Below, in pieces: positions 8,797 through 16,545 of a stretch of DNA of 64,000 nt. Every line of letters starts with the position of its first letter. Position 1 is the first letter of the stretch. Position numbers and translations under genes: made by a program. Location of the stretch: NCBI RefSeq assembly GCF_001439785.1, contig NZ_JYLI01000013.1, positions 124,001 to 188,000 of the forward strand. The letters run 5' to 3'. The DNA comes from Pseudomonas poae. Lineage in GTDB: Bacteria; Pseudomonadota; Gammaproteobacteria; Pseudomonadales; Pseudomonadaceae. The notes under the pieces are model-generated. The model saw only the letters and a program-made list of their open reading frames with translations, had not been told where the DNA came from and made no database searches.

Positions 8797-8848
8797 ACTG
8801 CCGTAAACCTCGACGCGGGCACTGCCTGCGTCGCCAAGGAGACACTGT

Positions 8849-10243
8849 ATGGCAAGCTTTTCCCACGCGGTGGGTGCGCACACCTACCGCTTCGACAGCC
8901 TCAAGGATGTAATGGCCAAGGCCAGCCCGGCCCGTTCCGGTGACTTGCTCGCCGGGGTCGCCGCGCAGAACGACGGTGAACGGGTCGCGGCGCAAATGGC
9001 GCTGGCGAACATCCCGCTCAAGCACTTCCTCGAAGAAGCGCTGATCCCCTATGAAAGCGACGAAGTCACGCGGCTGATCATCGACACCCATGACAAACAG
9101 GCTTTCGCCATCGTCAGCCATCTGACCGTGGGCGGCCTGCGTGACTGGCTGCTCAGCGATGCCGCCGATGAACACTCCCTGCGCGCCCTGGCGCCCGGGC
9201 TGACACCCGAAATGGCCGCCGCCGTGTCCAAGATCATGCGTGTGCAGGACCTGGTGCTGGTGGCGCAGAAGATCCGCGTGGTCACCCGCTTTCGCGGCAC
9301 CATGGGCCTGCGCGGGCGCCTGTCGACGCGTCTGCAGCCCAACCACCCTACCGACGAACCGGCGGGCATTGCCGCAAGCATCCTCGATGGCCTGCTCTAC
9401 GGAAACGGCGACGCCATGATCGGCATCAACCCGGCCACCGACAGCACCGCCTCGATCTGCGCCATGCTGGAAATGCTCGACGCCATCATCCAGCGCTACG
9501 AAATTCCCACCCAGGCCTGCGTGCTGACCCACGTCACCACCTCCATCGAGGCAATCAACCGGGGCGTGCCACTGGATCTTGTGTTTCAGTCGATTGCCGG
9601 CACCGAGGCAGCCAATGCCAGCTTCGGCATCAGCCTGAGCGTGCTGCAGGAAGGCTATGACGCGGGCTTGAGCCTCAAGCGCGGCAACTTGGGGCAGAAC
9701 CTGATGTATTTCGAAACCGGCCAGGGCAGCGCCTTGTCCGCCAATGCGCACTTTGGCGTCGACCAGCAAACCTGCGAAACCCGCGCTTATGCGGTGGCAC
9801 GGCATTTCAAGCCGTTTCTGGTCAACACCGTGGTCGGCTTTATCGGCCCCGAATACCTGTACAACGGCAAACAGATCATCCGCGCCGGCCTTGAAGACCA
9901 CTTCTGCGGCAAGTTGCTCGGCGTGCCCATGGGCTGCGACATCTGCTACACCAACCACGCCGAAGCCGATCAGGACGACATGGACACCCTGTTGACCCTG
10001 CTGGGCGTGGCCGGGATCAACTTCATCATGGGCATCCCCGGCTCCGACGACATTATGCTCAACTACCAGACCACCTCGTTCCACGATGCCTTGTACGCGC
10101 GCCAAACATTAGGTTTAAAGCCAGCCCCGGAATTCGAGCAATGGCTGGCCAAAATGGGCATCTTTACCCAGGCCGATGGCAAGGTGCAGTTTGGTAACAG
10201 CCTGCCACCGGCGTTTCGCCACGCCTTGGCGCAACTCGGATGA
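8849..10243 (+). CDS. eutB: Ethanolamine ammonia-lyase large subunit
   Basis: 464 residues with AAGGAGA 7 nt before the ATG. It is the adenosylcobalamin-dependent large subunit, a TIM barrel that converts ethanolamine to acetaldehyde and ammonia. Family stretches are clear, for example NPATDSTASICAMLEMLDAI, MYFETGQGSALSANAHFGVD and HAEADQDDMDTLLTLLGVAG. The length is that of EutB. It overlaps eutC by 4 nt (ATGA). No eutA reactivase or microcompartment shell gene is nearby, so this is the simple cytosolic type of pathway. B12 dependence links it to the btu genes at 29.6 and 32 kb. Confidence 0.96.
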   Translation: MASFSHAVGAHTYRFDSLKDVMAKASPARSGDLLAGVAAQNDGERVAAQMALANIPLKHFLEEALIPYESDEVTRLIIDTHDKQAFAIVSHLTVGGLRDWLLSDAADEHSLRALAPGLTPEMAAAVSKIMRVQDLVLVAQKIRVVTRFRGTMGLRGRLSTRLQPNHPTDEPAGIAASILDGLLYGNGDAMIGINPATDSTASICAMLEMLDAIIQRYEIPTQACVLTHVTTSIEAINRGVPLDLVFQSIAGTEAANASFGISLSVLQEGYDAGLSLKRGNLGQNLMYFETGQGSALSANAHFGVDQQTCETRAYAVARHFKPFLVNTVVGFIGPEYLYNGKQIIRAGLEDHFCGKLLGVPMGCDICYTNHAEADQDDMDTLLTLLGVAGINFIMGIPGSDDIMLNYQTTSFHDALYARQTLGLKPAPEFEQWLAKMGIFTQADGKVQFGNSLPPAFRHALAQLG

Positions 10244-10254
10244 AGGAGCCGCCG

Positions 10255-11073
10255 GTGTCACTCGATCTCCCTGAAAACCCGTGGCTGCAATTGCGCCGCC
10301 TCACCCCGGCGCGCATCGCCCTGGGCCGCACCGGCACCAGCCTGCCCACCCAAGCGCAGCTGGACTTTCAATTCGCCCATGCCCAAGCGCGGGATGCGGT
10401 GCATCTGCCGTTCGATCACGCAGGCTTGAGCAGTCAGCTGGCCGAGCGCGGCCGCGACAGCCTGCTGCTGCACAGCGCCGCCAGCGACCGCCACAGCTAC
10501 CTGCAACGGCCGGACCTGGGCCGACGCTTAAGTGACGAGTCGGCCCAACATCTGCGCGACTACGCTGCGGCCAACCCCGGCGGCGTGGACCTGGCGGTGG
10601 TGGTGGCCGATGGCTTGTCGGCGCTGGCGGTGCATAAACATACGTTGCCGTTTCTGACACGCATGGAAGAACAGACCCAGGCCGAGGGGTGGTCCCTGTC
10701 GCCCGTTATCCTGGTGGAACAGGGCCGCGTGGCCGTGGCGGATGAGATCGGCGAACTGCTCGGCGCCAGGATGACGGTGATTCTGATCGGCGAGCGGCCG
10801 GGGCTCAGTTCGCCGGACAGCCTGGGGCTGTATTTCACCTACAACCCCAGGGTTGGACTCAACGATGCCAATCGCAACTGCATTTCCAATGTGCGCCTCG
10901 AAGGCCTGAGCTATGGCATGGCGGCCCATCGCCTGCTGTACTTGATGCGGGAGGCGTGCCGCCGACAGCTGTCGGGGGTCAACCTCAAGGACGAAGCGCA
11001 GGTGCAAACCCTCGAATCCGACGATCCCGACCTGATCAAAGGAAACTTCCTGCTCAGCCCGCCCACGGGCTGA
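10255..11073 (+). CDS. eutC: Ethanolamine ammonia-lyase small subunit
   Basis: 272 residues from GTG 10255. This start is preferred because AAGGAG (10243-10248) lies 6 nt upstream, whereas the overlapping ATG at 10240 has no good site and would place that AAGGAG inside the gene. The small subunit pairs with EutB and helps form the cobalamin-binding site. Family motifs include YLQRPDLGRRLS and GERPGLSSPDSLGLYFTY. It is the last gene of the ethanolamine operon, and a GNAT gene starts 90 bp later. Confidence 0.93.
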   Translation: MSLDLPENPWLQLRRLTPARIALGRTGTSLPTQAQLDFQFAHAQARDAVHLPFDHAGLSSQLAERGRDSLLLHSAASDRHSYLQRPDLGRRLSDESAQHLRDYAAANPGGVDLAVVVADGLSALAVHKHTLPFLTRMEEQTQAEGWSLSPVILVEQGRVAVADEIGELLGARMTVILIGERPGLSSPDSLGLYFTYNPRVGLNDANRNCISNVRLEGLSYGMAAHRLLYLMREACRRQLSGVNLKDEAQVQTLESDDPDLIKGNFLLSPPTG

Positions 11074-11163
11074 TCGCGGCACGATTGCGCTTTTTCGCGT
11101 CTTTAGGCAGCATCAGGTCACGGCCGCTGCTGTGGTCATATCCTTTGGAAGTTGAGGCCTGGC

Positions 11164-11622
11164 ATGCGGATTACTCAAGCGACCCTGGAACATCTGGATT
11201 TGTTGACCCCGCTGTTCGTCAAATACCGCGAATTCTACGGCGCGTTGCCGTTTCCGGATTCGTCGCGGGCCTTTCTGGAAAAACGCCTGCGCCGTAAAGA
11301 GTCGGTGATTTACCTGGCACTGGCCGATGACGACGACAAGCGGCTGCTGGGGTTCTGCCAGCTTTACCCGAGCTATTCCTCGTTGTCGCTCAAGCGGGTG
11401 TGGATCCTCAACGATATCTATGTAGCCGAAGATGCGCGTCGGCAACTGGTGGCCGACAACCTGATGCGCACCGCAAAGAAAATGGCCAGGGAAACCCACG
11501 CGGTGCGGCTGCGGGTGTCGACCAGCATCGACAATGAAGTGGCGCAGAAGACCTATGAGTCGATCGGCTTTCGCGAAGACACTGAATTCAAGAATTACGT
11601 TCTGCCGATCAACGTAGACTGA
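11164..11622 (+). CDS. GNAT family N-acetyltransferase
   Basis: 152 residues from ATG 11164; an in-frame TTG lies four codons upstream. It has the GNAT fold with an acetyl-CoA-binding region around ILNDIYVAEDARRQLVADNL, and a C-terminal ESIGFREDTEF strand that is typical of the family. The substrate is unknown. A comparable acetyltransferase gene follows eutC in the P. aeruginosa synteny (PA4026). Gene certain, specificity open. Confidence 0.85.
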   Translation: MRITQATLEHLDLLTPLFVKYREFYGALPFPDSSRAFLEKRLRRKESVIYLALADDDDKRLLGFCQLYPSYSSLSLKRVWILNDIYVAEDARRQLVADNLMRTAKKMARETHAVRLRVSTSIDNEVAQKTYESIGFREDTEFKNYVLPINVD

Positions 11623-11642
11623 CGCCAAAGCCTCTCGCAGCT

Positions 11643-11669
11643 CCAATGTGGGTGCCTATCCCACATTGG
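11643..11669. repeat. Short palindrome, probable REP remnant or terminator
   Basis: CCAATGTGGG and CCCACATTGG are exact reverse complements with a 7-nt loop, 20 bp after the GNAT stop. The arms resemble the tips of the local REP doublets. It could end transcription of the GNAT gene. Confidence 0.55.
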
Positions 11670-11833
11670 CAACCACGACACGCCCCGCTACAAAAGCCGC
11701 ACGCTTTTCAGCGTTCAATCCGTATAATGCGGACCTTTCCAGGGTTGTAAGAAATGCGACAGTCACTTGTAGCCTTATTGCCCGAGCCTCCGCACAGGCC
11801 TGCCGAGTCGGGCCGTTCACACAGGTGCCATCC

Positions 11834-12490
11834 ATGGATTTCAACCCGCTTGACCTGATCCTGCATCTCGACGTTTACCTCGACATGCTGGTAACCAACT
11901 ACGGTCCGTGGATCTACGCCATTCTGTTCCTGGTCATTTTTTGCGAAACGGGCCTGGTGGTCATGCCCTTCCTGCCGGGTGATTCCCTGCTGTTTATCGC
12001 CGGCGCCGTCGCCGCAGGTGGCGGCATGGACCCGGTACTGCTCGGTGGCCTGTTGATGCTGGCCGCGATCCTCGGCGACAGCACCAACTATGTCATCGGA
12101 CGAACCGCCGGAGAACGCTTGTTCAGCAACCCGAATTCGAAGATTTTCCGCCGCGACTACCTGCAAAAAACCCATGACTTCTACGACAAGCACGGCGGCA
12201 AGACCGTGACGCTGGCGCGCTTCCTGCCCATCCTGCGCACCTTTGCGCCGTTCGTGGCCGGCATCGCCAAAATGCCCTACCCGCGCTTCTTCGGCTTCAG
12301 CGTGCTGGGCACCATCCTCTGGGTCGGTGGCCTGGTCACCCTGGGCTACTTCTTCGGCAACGTGCCGTTTATCAAGAAGAACCTGTCGCTGCTGGTGGTG
12401 TTCATTATCCTGCTGTCGCTGGTGCCGATGATCATTGGCGTATTCCGCAGCCGTTTCGGTCGCGCGTCCTCCGAAGCCAAGCCGCAGTAA
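11834..12490 (+). CDS. DedA family membrane protein
   Basis: 218 residues from ATG 11834, matching the family length; a longer in-frame extension upstream is rejected. It is an inner-membrane protein of the DedA/SNARE-associated family. Conserved features are FCETGLVVMPFLPGDSLLF (about 36-54), the GDSTNYVIGR segment and the FLPILRTFAPFVAGIAKMPY stretch with the conserved Arg, plus several membrane helices. Family members are linked to lipid flipping (undecaprenyl phosphate or phospholipids) and envelope homeostasis. It sits 6 nt before the next gene and is probably co-transcribed with it. Confidence 0.9.
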   Translation: MDFNPLDLILHLDVYLDMLVTNYGPWIYAILFLVIFCETGLVVMPFLPGDSLLFIAGAVAAGGGMDPVLLGGLLMLAAILGDSTNYVIGRTAGERLFSNPNSKIFRRDYLQKTHDFYDKHGGKTVTLARFLPILRTFAPFVAGIAKMPYPRFFGFSVLGTILWVGGLVTLGYFFGNVPFIKKNLSLLVVFIILLSLVPMIIGVFRSRFGRASSEAKPQ

Positions 12491-12496
12491 CCGAGT

Positions 12497-13312
12497 ATGT
12501 GGTCCCTCAGCGCCTGGCGTCGCCGGCGCCTGCTGGCCCGGCACCCGATTGCCGATGACACCTGGCAGCGGGTACGCAGCCACCTGACCTTCCTCGACGG
12601 CCTCACGCCCGAGCAGGATCAGTGGCTGCGCGAAGCCTGCATCATCTTTCTTGCCGACAAACACCTCACCGCCCTGCCCGGCGTCGACCTGCACCAGGAA
12701 CAACGCCTGCTGCTCGCCGCCCAAGCGCAATTACCGCTGATGAACCTGGGCGATCTGGACTGGTATCAAGGCTTTCATGAAATCGTGCTGTACCCCGACG
12801 ACTTCCTCAGCCCCCAGCGCCATCGCGATGCCAGCGGCGTGGAGCACGAGTGGGACGGCGAACACAGCGGCGAAGCCTGGCAACAGGGCCCGGTGATTCT
12901 CGCCTGGCCCGGGGTGCTGGCCAGCGGCAATTGGGAAGGCTACAACCTGGTGATCCACGAGCTCGCCCACAAGCTGGATATGCTCACCGGCGATGTCAAC
13001 GGCCTGCCGCCACTGCACAGCGACATGCGCGTGCAGGAATGGGCGAGCGTGATGCAAGACGCCTTCGATGACCTCAATCGCCAACTGGATGCCGACCCCG
13101 ACGTCGAGACGCTCATCGACCCCTACGCGGCAGAAAACCCGGCGGAATTTTTTGCCGTCACCAGCGAATATTTTTTCAGTGCCCCGGATTTGCTGGTCGA
13201 CAGTTATCCACAGGTGTACGCCCAACTCAGCCGCTTTTATCGCCAGGATCCCCTGGCCCGCCTGCACCAGCTGCAAGCCCACGACCCGCGCTACCAGCCG
13301 CCGGCTGAATGA
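12497..13312 (+). CDS. mtfA: MtfA-type zinc metallopeptidase (M90 family)
   Basis: 271 residues. The zincin motif HELAHKLD occupies residues 154-161, and a downstream Glu-containing helix AENPAEFFAVTSEYFF fits the gluzincin arrangement of MtfA. In E. coli, MtfA binds Mlc and has aminopeptidase activity; whether that role holds in Pseudomonas, which lacks the same glucose PTS logic, is unknown. It follows dedA by 6 nt and precedes ppa, as in the PA4029-PA4031 order. Cytosolic; no signal peptide. Confidence 0.88.
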   Translation: MWSLSAWRRRRLLARHPIADDTWQRVRSHLTFLDGLTPEQDQWLREACIIFLADKHLTALPGVDLHQEQRLLLAAQAQLPLMNLGDLDWYQGFHEIVLYPDDFLSPQRHRDASGVEHEWDGEHSGEAWQQGPVILAWPGVLASGNWEGYNLVIHELAHKLDMLTGDVNGLPPLHSDMRVQEWASVMQDAFDDLNRQLDADPDVETLIDPYAAENPAEFFAVTSEYFFSAPDLLVDSYPQVYAQLSRFYRQDPLARLHQLQAHDPRYQPPAE

Positions 13313-13420
13313 CCGTACGACGTCTGGCGCATGGCATCGTCGTCAGAATATGCCTATAATCGCCGCCACTTTTAGGCCAATCCGGCCATGTTCAATGGCC
13401 AACTACGGGGGCAACGCCCA

Positions 13421-13948
13421 ATGAGCTACAGCAAGATTCCGGCTGGCAAAGACCTGCCGAACGACATCTACGTCGCCATCGAAATTCCGGCCAACCACGC
13501 GCCGATCAAATACGAAATCGACAAAGACAGCGATTGCCTGTTCGTTGACCGTTTCATGGCCACCCCGATGTTCTACCCGGCCAACTACGGTTTCATCCCC
13601 AACACCCTGGCCGACGACGGTGACCCCCTCGACGTGCTGGTCGTGACCCCTTACCCGGTGACCCCAGGCTCGGTTATCCGCGCCCGTCCGGTCGGCATCC
13701 TGAACATGACCGATGACGGCGGCGGCGATGCCAAAGTCATCGCAGTGCCACACGACAAGCTGTCCCAGCTGTACGTGGACGTGAAGGAATACACCGACCT
13801 GCCGCCTCTGTTGCTGGAGCAGATCAAACACTTCTTCGAGAACTACAAAGACCTCGAAAAAGGCAAATGGGTGAAGATCGAAGGCTGGGGCAATGCAGAT
13901 GCCGCCCGCGCAGAGATCATGAAGTCGGTGGCTGCCTACAAAGGCTGA
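13421..13948 (+). CDS. ppa: Inorganic pyrophosphatase (family I)
   Basis: 175 residues, the same length as the E. coli enzyme. The active-site signature DDGDPLDVLV is present, with further conserved residues in YPANYGFIPNTL and KEYTDLP. It is a Mg-dependent cytosolic enzyme that hydrolyses pyrophosphate to two phosphates. The start at ATG 13421 aligns with the family N-terminus (MSYSKIPAGKD). A strong terminator follows 24 nt after the stop. Confidence 0.97.
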   Translation: MSYSKIPAGKDLPNDIYVAIEIPANHAPIKYEIDKDSDCLFVDRFMATPMFYPANYGFIPNTLADDGDPLDVLVVTPYPVTPGSVIRARPVGILNMTDDGGGDAKVIAVPHDKLSQLYVDVKEYTDLPPLLLEQIKHFFENYKDLEKGKWVKIEGWGNADAARAEIMKSVAAYKG

Positions 13949-13972
13949 TCCCCGCTTGCTTGCCTCGAACAT

Positions 13973-14003
13973 AAAAAGCCCCGATCACTCGGGGCTTTTT
14001 TAT
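13973..14003 (+). terminator. Rho-independent terminator of ppa
   Basis: AAAAAGCCCCGA-TCAC-TCGGGGCTTTTTTA: a GC-rich stem with flanking A and T runs directly after ppa. The A-run makes it potentially bidirectional. Confidence 0.92.
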
Positions 14004-14009
14004 GGGCGT

Positions 14010-14132
14010 AACTAAACGCCAAGTTCAACTAACAACAATCAGAGTTTAGAAGTTCGCTGAAGTTGAAAAATCAGGCCACAACTAAGCAAAAGCCTACACG
14101 CGCAAATCAACGCATGGTTTATTTGATTAGTT
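14010..14132. promoter_or_regulatory. Repeated AACTAA motifs upstream of the XRE/S24 regulator
   Basis: AACTAA occurs at 14010, 14027 and 14080 and inverted (TTAGTT) at 14127, all within the 150 bp before the repressor gene. The stretch is AT-rich. These could be operator half-sites for autoregulation, but the motif is short. Confidence 0.3.
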
Positions 14133-14157
14133 TTCCCGGCCAGTAAACTCTGCGTTT

Positions 14158-14934
14158 ATGAATACATCAGGTGATCGTTTAAAAGCACTATTAAGGGAAG
14201 TTCATCTTTCCGCCTCAGACTTCGCCAAGAACCGTGGTGTCACGCCCCAGCACGTGAACAACTGGTTCAAACGCGGCGTACCCATGGGCCGGCTCAACGA
14301 GATCGCAGAGCTGTTATGCGTCTCCAGCCGTTGGCTGCGCACTGGCCTGGGCCCCAAACACCCACCGGCCAACTTCCTGCTCGAAGGCCCGGGAGCCACG
14401 AAAGGACTCACCTACGTCCGCGAGGAAAGCGGCAAATACCTCACAGGCCCAGCCTGCCTCCCGGAAAAGCTCGACGTGGAGCTCCCTCTCCACCCCACGC
14501 TCACCTCCACCGAGCGAATCCGCGTCTCCCTGCACACCCTTGATACCCTCAACGTAAGCCCCGACCGCGCGGTAGGCGCCTACATGGTCGACAACAGCAT
14601 GATCGACATCATCCAGCAAGGCGCCACCCTCGCCATCGACCGAGGCCGTACACAAATCATCGACGGCGAAATCTACGCCGTCGAGCATGACGGCATGCTG
14701 CGCATCAAATACCTCTACAACCGTCCCGGTGGCGGATTGCGGATGCGTAGTCACAACGCCACCGAACATCCCGATGAATACCTCACCTACGATGAGCGCT
14801 TCGAACAAAACTTCCTGATCGTGGGGTGGGTGTTCTGGTGGTCCACCTTGAATAACCGCCGCCCGCCGGTACCGCTGGACGATCACTTATTGGGCTGGGA
14901 AGGTTCTAAATCGGATCCGGAGGTGGGCAATTGA
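14158..14934 (+). CDS. XRE/S24 (CI- or LexA-like) transcriptional repressor
   Basis: 258 residues. An N-terminal helix-turn-helix (about 13-60, with SDFAKNRGVTPQHVNNWFKR) is followed by a linker and a C-terminal S24 peptidase-like domain. The expected catalytic Ser is in AYMVDNSMID (about residue 146) and the partner Lys in MLRIKYLY (about 184). Such proteins are normally phage-type or pyocin-type (PrtR-like) repressors cleaved with RecA. No phage structural genes are near, so it may be a remnant or control a distant locus. AACTAA repeats precede it. Confidence 0.88.
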   Translation: MNTSGDRLKALLREVHLSASDFAKNRGVTPQHVNNWFKRGVPMGRLNEIAELLCVSSRWLRTGLGPKHPPANFLLEGPGATKGLTYVREESGKYLTGPACLPEKLDVELPLHPTLTSTERIRVSLHTLDTLNVSPDRAVGAYMVDNSMIDIIQQGATLAIDRGRTQIIDGEIYAVEHDGMLRIKYLYNRPGGGLRMRSHNATEHPDEYLTYDERFEQNFLIVGWVFWWSTLNNRRPPVPLDDHLLGWEGSKSDPEVGN

Positions 14935-15113
14935 GGTGAATGTGGGTATCATCCGCGGCACATTTGGCAGGGGGTGGCTTTGAGCTATCCATCCTGCCAG
15001 GCGATGCGGAGGAGTTCCCGCGGATGCCCCTACTATTCAGCCCGACGTGATGTGGGCTGAGCGATTTGAAGGCTGGTGAGGTTTGTCAGAAGCAAGCCGA
15101 AGCAGTCAGCGAG

Positions 15114-15139
15114 AAGCCGGCCACAAGCCGGCTTTTTAA
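15114..15139 (+). terminator. Rho-independent terminator between the repressor gene and the DUF3077-like gene
   Basis: AAGCCGGC (15114-15121) and GCCGGCTT (15127-15134) form an 8-bp stem with a 5-nt loop, followed by TTTAAT on the plus strand. It would stop read-through from the repressor gene into the convergent small gene. The 180 bp before it hold no gene that I can support. Confidence 0.8.
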
Positions 15140-15170
15140 TGCCTGTAAAAGTCTCGCTCCAACCGTTGCG

Positions 15171-15407
15171 TCAAGCCGGCCGCATGCACTCCACAGCCCG
15201 CTCCGCCACCATCTTCGCCATGCCCACCAGATGCATCACCGCCCTCTGCGGCGCAGCTACCGGCTCTGCGAGCACCTGCGAAGTCGCCACCGCACAGTGC
15301 AGCAGCTCGGCTACCCGCACCCAGGCATCTTCAAAGCTCAGTTCTTCATTGACAGTGAATGGGTTAGTTGAAATCGATGGCAGCGAATCCGAACGAACGT
15401 TATCCAT
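15171..15407 (-). CDS. Small DUF3077/DUF6124-like protein
   Basis: 78 residues. The core FEDAWVRVAELLHCAVATSQ followed by MHLVGMAKMVAERAVECM resembles the short DUF3077/DUF6124 proteins that are multiplied in fluorescens-group genomes. These are two amphipathic helices of unknown function. No signal peptide. The ribosome-binding site before ATG 15407 is weak. The 5' side carries a 250-bp array of inverted repeats, which suggests post-transcriptional or operator control. Confidence 0.7.
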   Translation of the reverse strand: MDNVRSDSLPSISTNPFTVNEELSFEDAWVRVAELLHCAVATSQVLAEPVAAPQRAVMHLVGMAKMVAERAVECMRPA

Positions 15408-15414
15408 AGCAAAA

Positions 15415-15665
15415 CGCCAATCGATAATGTGGAGCTGCCACTTCGCGCGACTAAACGAAAGGCGGCAGCTGTACGCAGGTTAGTCGACCGGTCGATTGGG
15501 AACCCGGCGCACCCGAGGGTGCCCTGCGCACAGCTGCCATAAGATGCAGGCGAAGGGGTGCCTGACTCATGAGTTGCTTATGCGCCAATCGAATCCGGGC
15601 GACTAAACCCGATCACTGAATATGCAGTGACGGACCGCAGCCTAGTCGCGGGATTTCACTGGCGC
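15415..15665 (-). repeat. Structured inverted-repeat array in the leader of the DUF3077-like gene
   Basis: Four related units combine CCAATCGA with CGACTAA and alternate in orientation: around 15415-15455 (+), 15480-15497 (-), 15583-15607 (+), and a degenerate unit at 15642-15663 (-). Further stems include GGCAGCTGTACGCAGG (15464-15479) pairing with CCTGCGCACAGCTGCC (15523-15538) at 15 of 16 positions, GCACCC/GGGTGC (15509-15522) and TCACTG/CAGTGA (15612-15629). The array lies directly upstream of the start codon of the minus-strand gene and contains no gene I can support. It may be a folded 5' leader, a separate RNA or a protein-binding mosaic. Confidence 0.6.
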
Positions 15666-15752
15666 AAGCCGCTGGGATTCTCTAGAAAACGTCCTGCAAA
15701 TGAAAAGAATCGGACCTGCCGGCTATTCAATACGCGAAGAAGCTGCCCCCCC

Positions 15753-15798
15753 TACTGTCTCCTTCAAGTTGACAGTAAGACTCCCGCCACCCGATTTA
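15753..15798 (+). promoter_or_regulatory. Putative sigma-70 promoter with overlapping operator for ycaC
   Basis: TTGACA (15769-15774), an 18-nt spacer and GATTTA (15793-15798) form a plausible promoter about 75 bp before ycaC. TACTGTC (15753-15759) and GACAGTA (15771-15777) are an exact inverted repeat that overlaps the -35 box, as for a repressor site. Confidence 0.45.
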
Positions 15799-15872
15799 TC
15801 CCCCACCCCCCCACGCTTTAACCTATGCCCATGTTGAACAAAACATCCAACCAACCAAAAAGGACTTCAACC

Positions 15873-16505
15873 ATGAGCACTCCAACCTACAGCCGCTTGA
15901 ACAAAGACGACGCCATCGTTCTGCTGGTCGACCACCAGACCGGCCTCATCTCGCTGGTGCAGGACTTCTCCCCCAACGAGTTCAAAAACAACGTGCTGGC
16001 CCTGGCCGACCTTGCCAAGTTCTTCAACCTGCCGACCATCCTCACCACCAGCTTCGAGCAAGGCCCCAACGGCCCGCTGGTGCCGGAGTTGAAAGAGATG
16101 TTCCCGGATGCGCCGTACATCGCACGCCCCGGTCAGATCAACGCGTGGGACAACGAAGACTTCGTCAAGGCAATCAAAGCCACCGGCCGCAAGCAGATCA
16201 TCATTGCCGGTGTGGTCACGGATGTGTGCGTGGCATTCCCGACTCTGTCGGCGCTGGCAGAAGGGTTTGAGGTGTTTGTGGTGACGGATGCGTCGGGCAC
16301 TTTCAATACCACGGTACAGCAGGCGGCCTGGAGCCGGATGACACAGGCCGGTGCGCAATTGATGAATTGGTTCTCGGTGGCGTGTGAGCTGCACCGCGAC
16401 TGGCGCAACGATATCGAAGGCCTGGGGAATCTGTTGTCCCAGCGCATTCCCAACTATCGCAACTTGATGAATGGTTACGCGGCGCTGACAGCCCAGCAGA
16501 AGTAA
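15873..16505 (+). CDS. ycaC: YcaC-type isochorismatase-family hydrolase
   Basis: 210 residues from ATG 15873 with AAGGA upstream. It resembles E. coli YcaC along its length, including VLLVDHQTGL (catalytic Asp), the KFFNLPTILTTSFEQGPNGP stretch, ARPGQINAWDNEDFVKA and IIIAGVVTDVCVAF with the nucleophile Cys. YcaC forms octameric rings; its substrate is not known. It has its own promoter with an overlapping palindrome. Its terminator (16518-16540) has a near-identical second copy 1.8 kb away, on the other side of the abiE module. Confidence 0.93.
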   Translation: MSTPTYSRLNKDDAIVLLVDHQTGLISLVQDFSPNEFKNNVLALADLAKFFNLPTILTTSFEQGPNGPLVPELKEMFPDAPYIARPGQINAWDNEDFVKAIKATGRKQIIIAGVVTDVCVAFPTLSALAEGFEVFVVTDASGTFNTTVQQAAWSRMTQAGAQLMNWFSVACELHRDWRNDIEGLGNLLSQRIPNYRNLMNGYAALTAQQK

Positions 16506-16511
16506 GTGATC

Positions 16512-16540
16512 CGCAAGGCCTGCCCTGAAAAGCAGGCTTT
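16512..16540 (+). repeat. Left copy of the 29-bp direct repeat flanking abiE, includes the ycaC terminator
   Basis: It runs CGCAAGGCCTGCCCT, then GAAAAGCAGGCTTT. The segment contains a terminator stem (GCCTGC/GCAGGC, 16518-16537, then TTT) 13 nt after the ycaC stop. 27 of 29 bases are repeated at 18317-18345. Confidence 0.85.
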
Positions 16541-16545
16541 CGGCC

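Noticed and set aside
14158..16505. Prophage
   Set aside because: Only a CI-like repressor is present; there is no integrase, terminase, tail, lysis gene or att pair.
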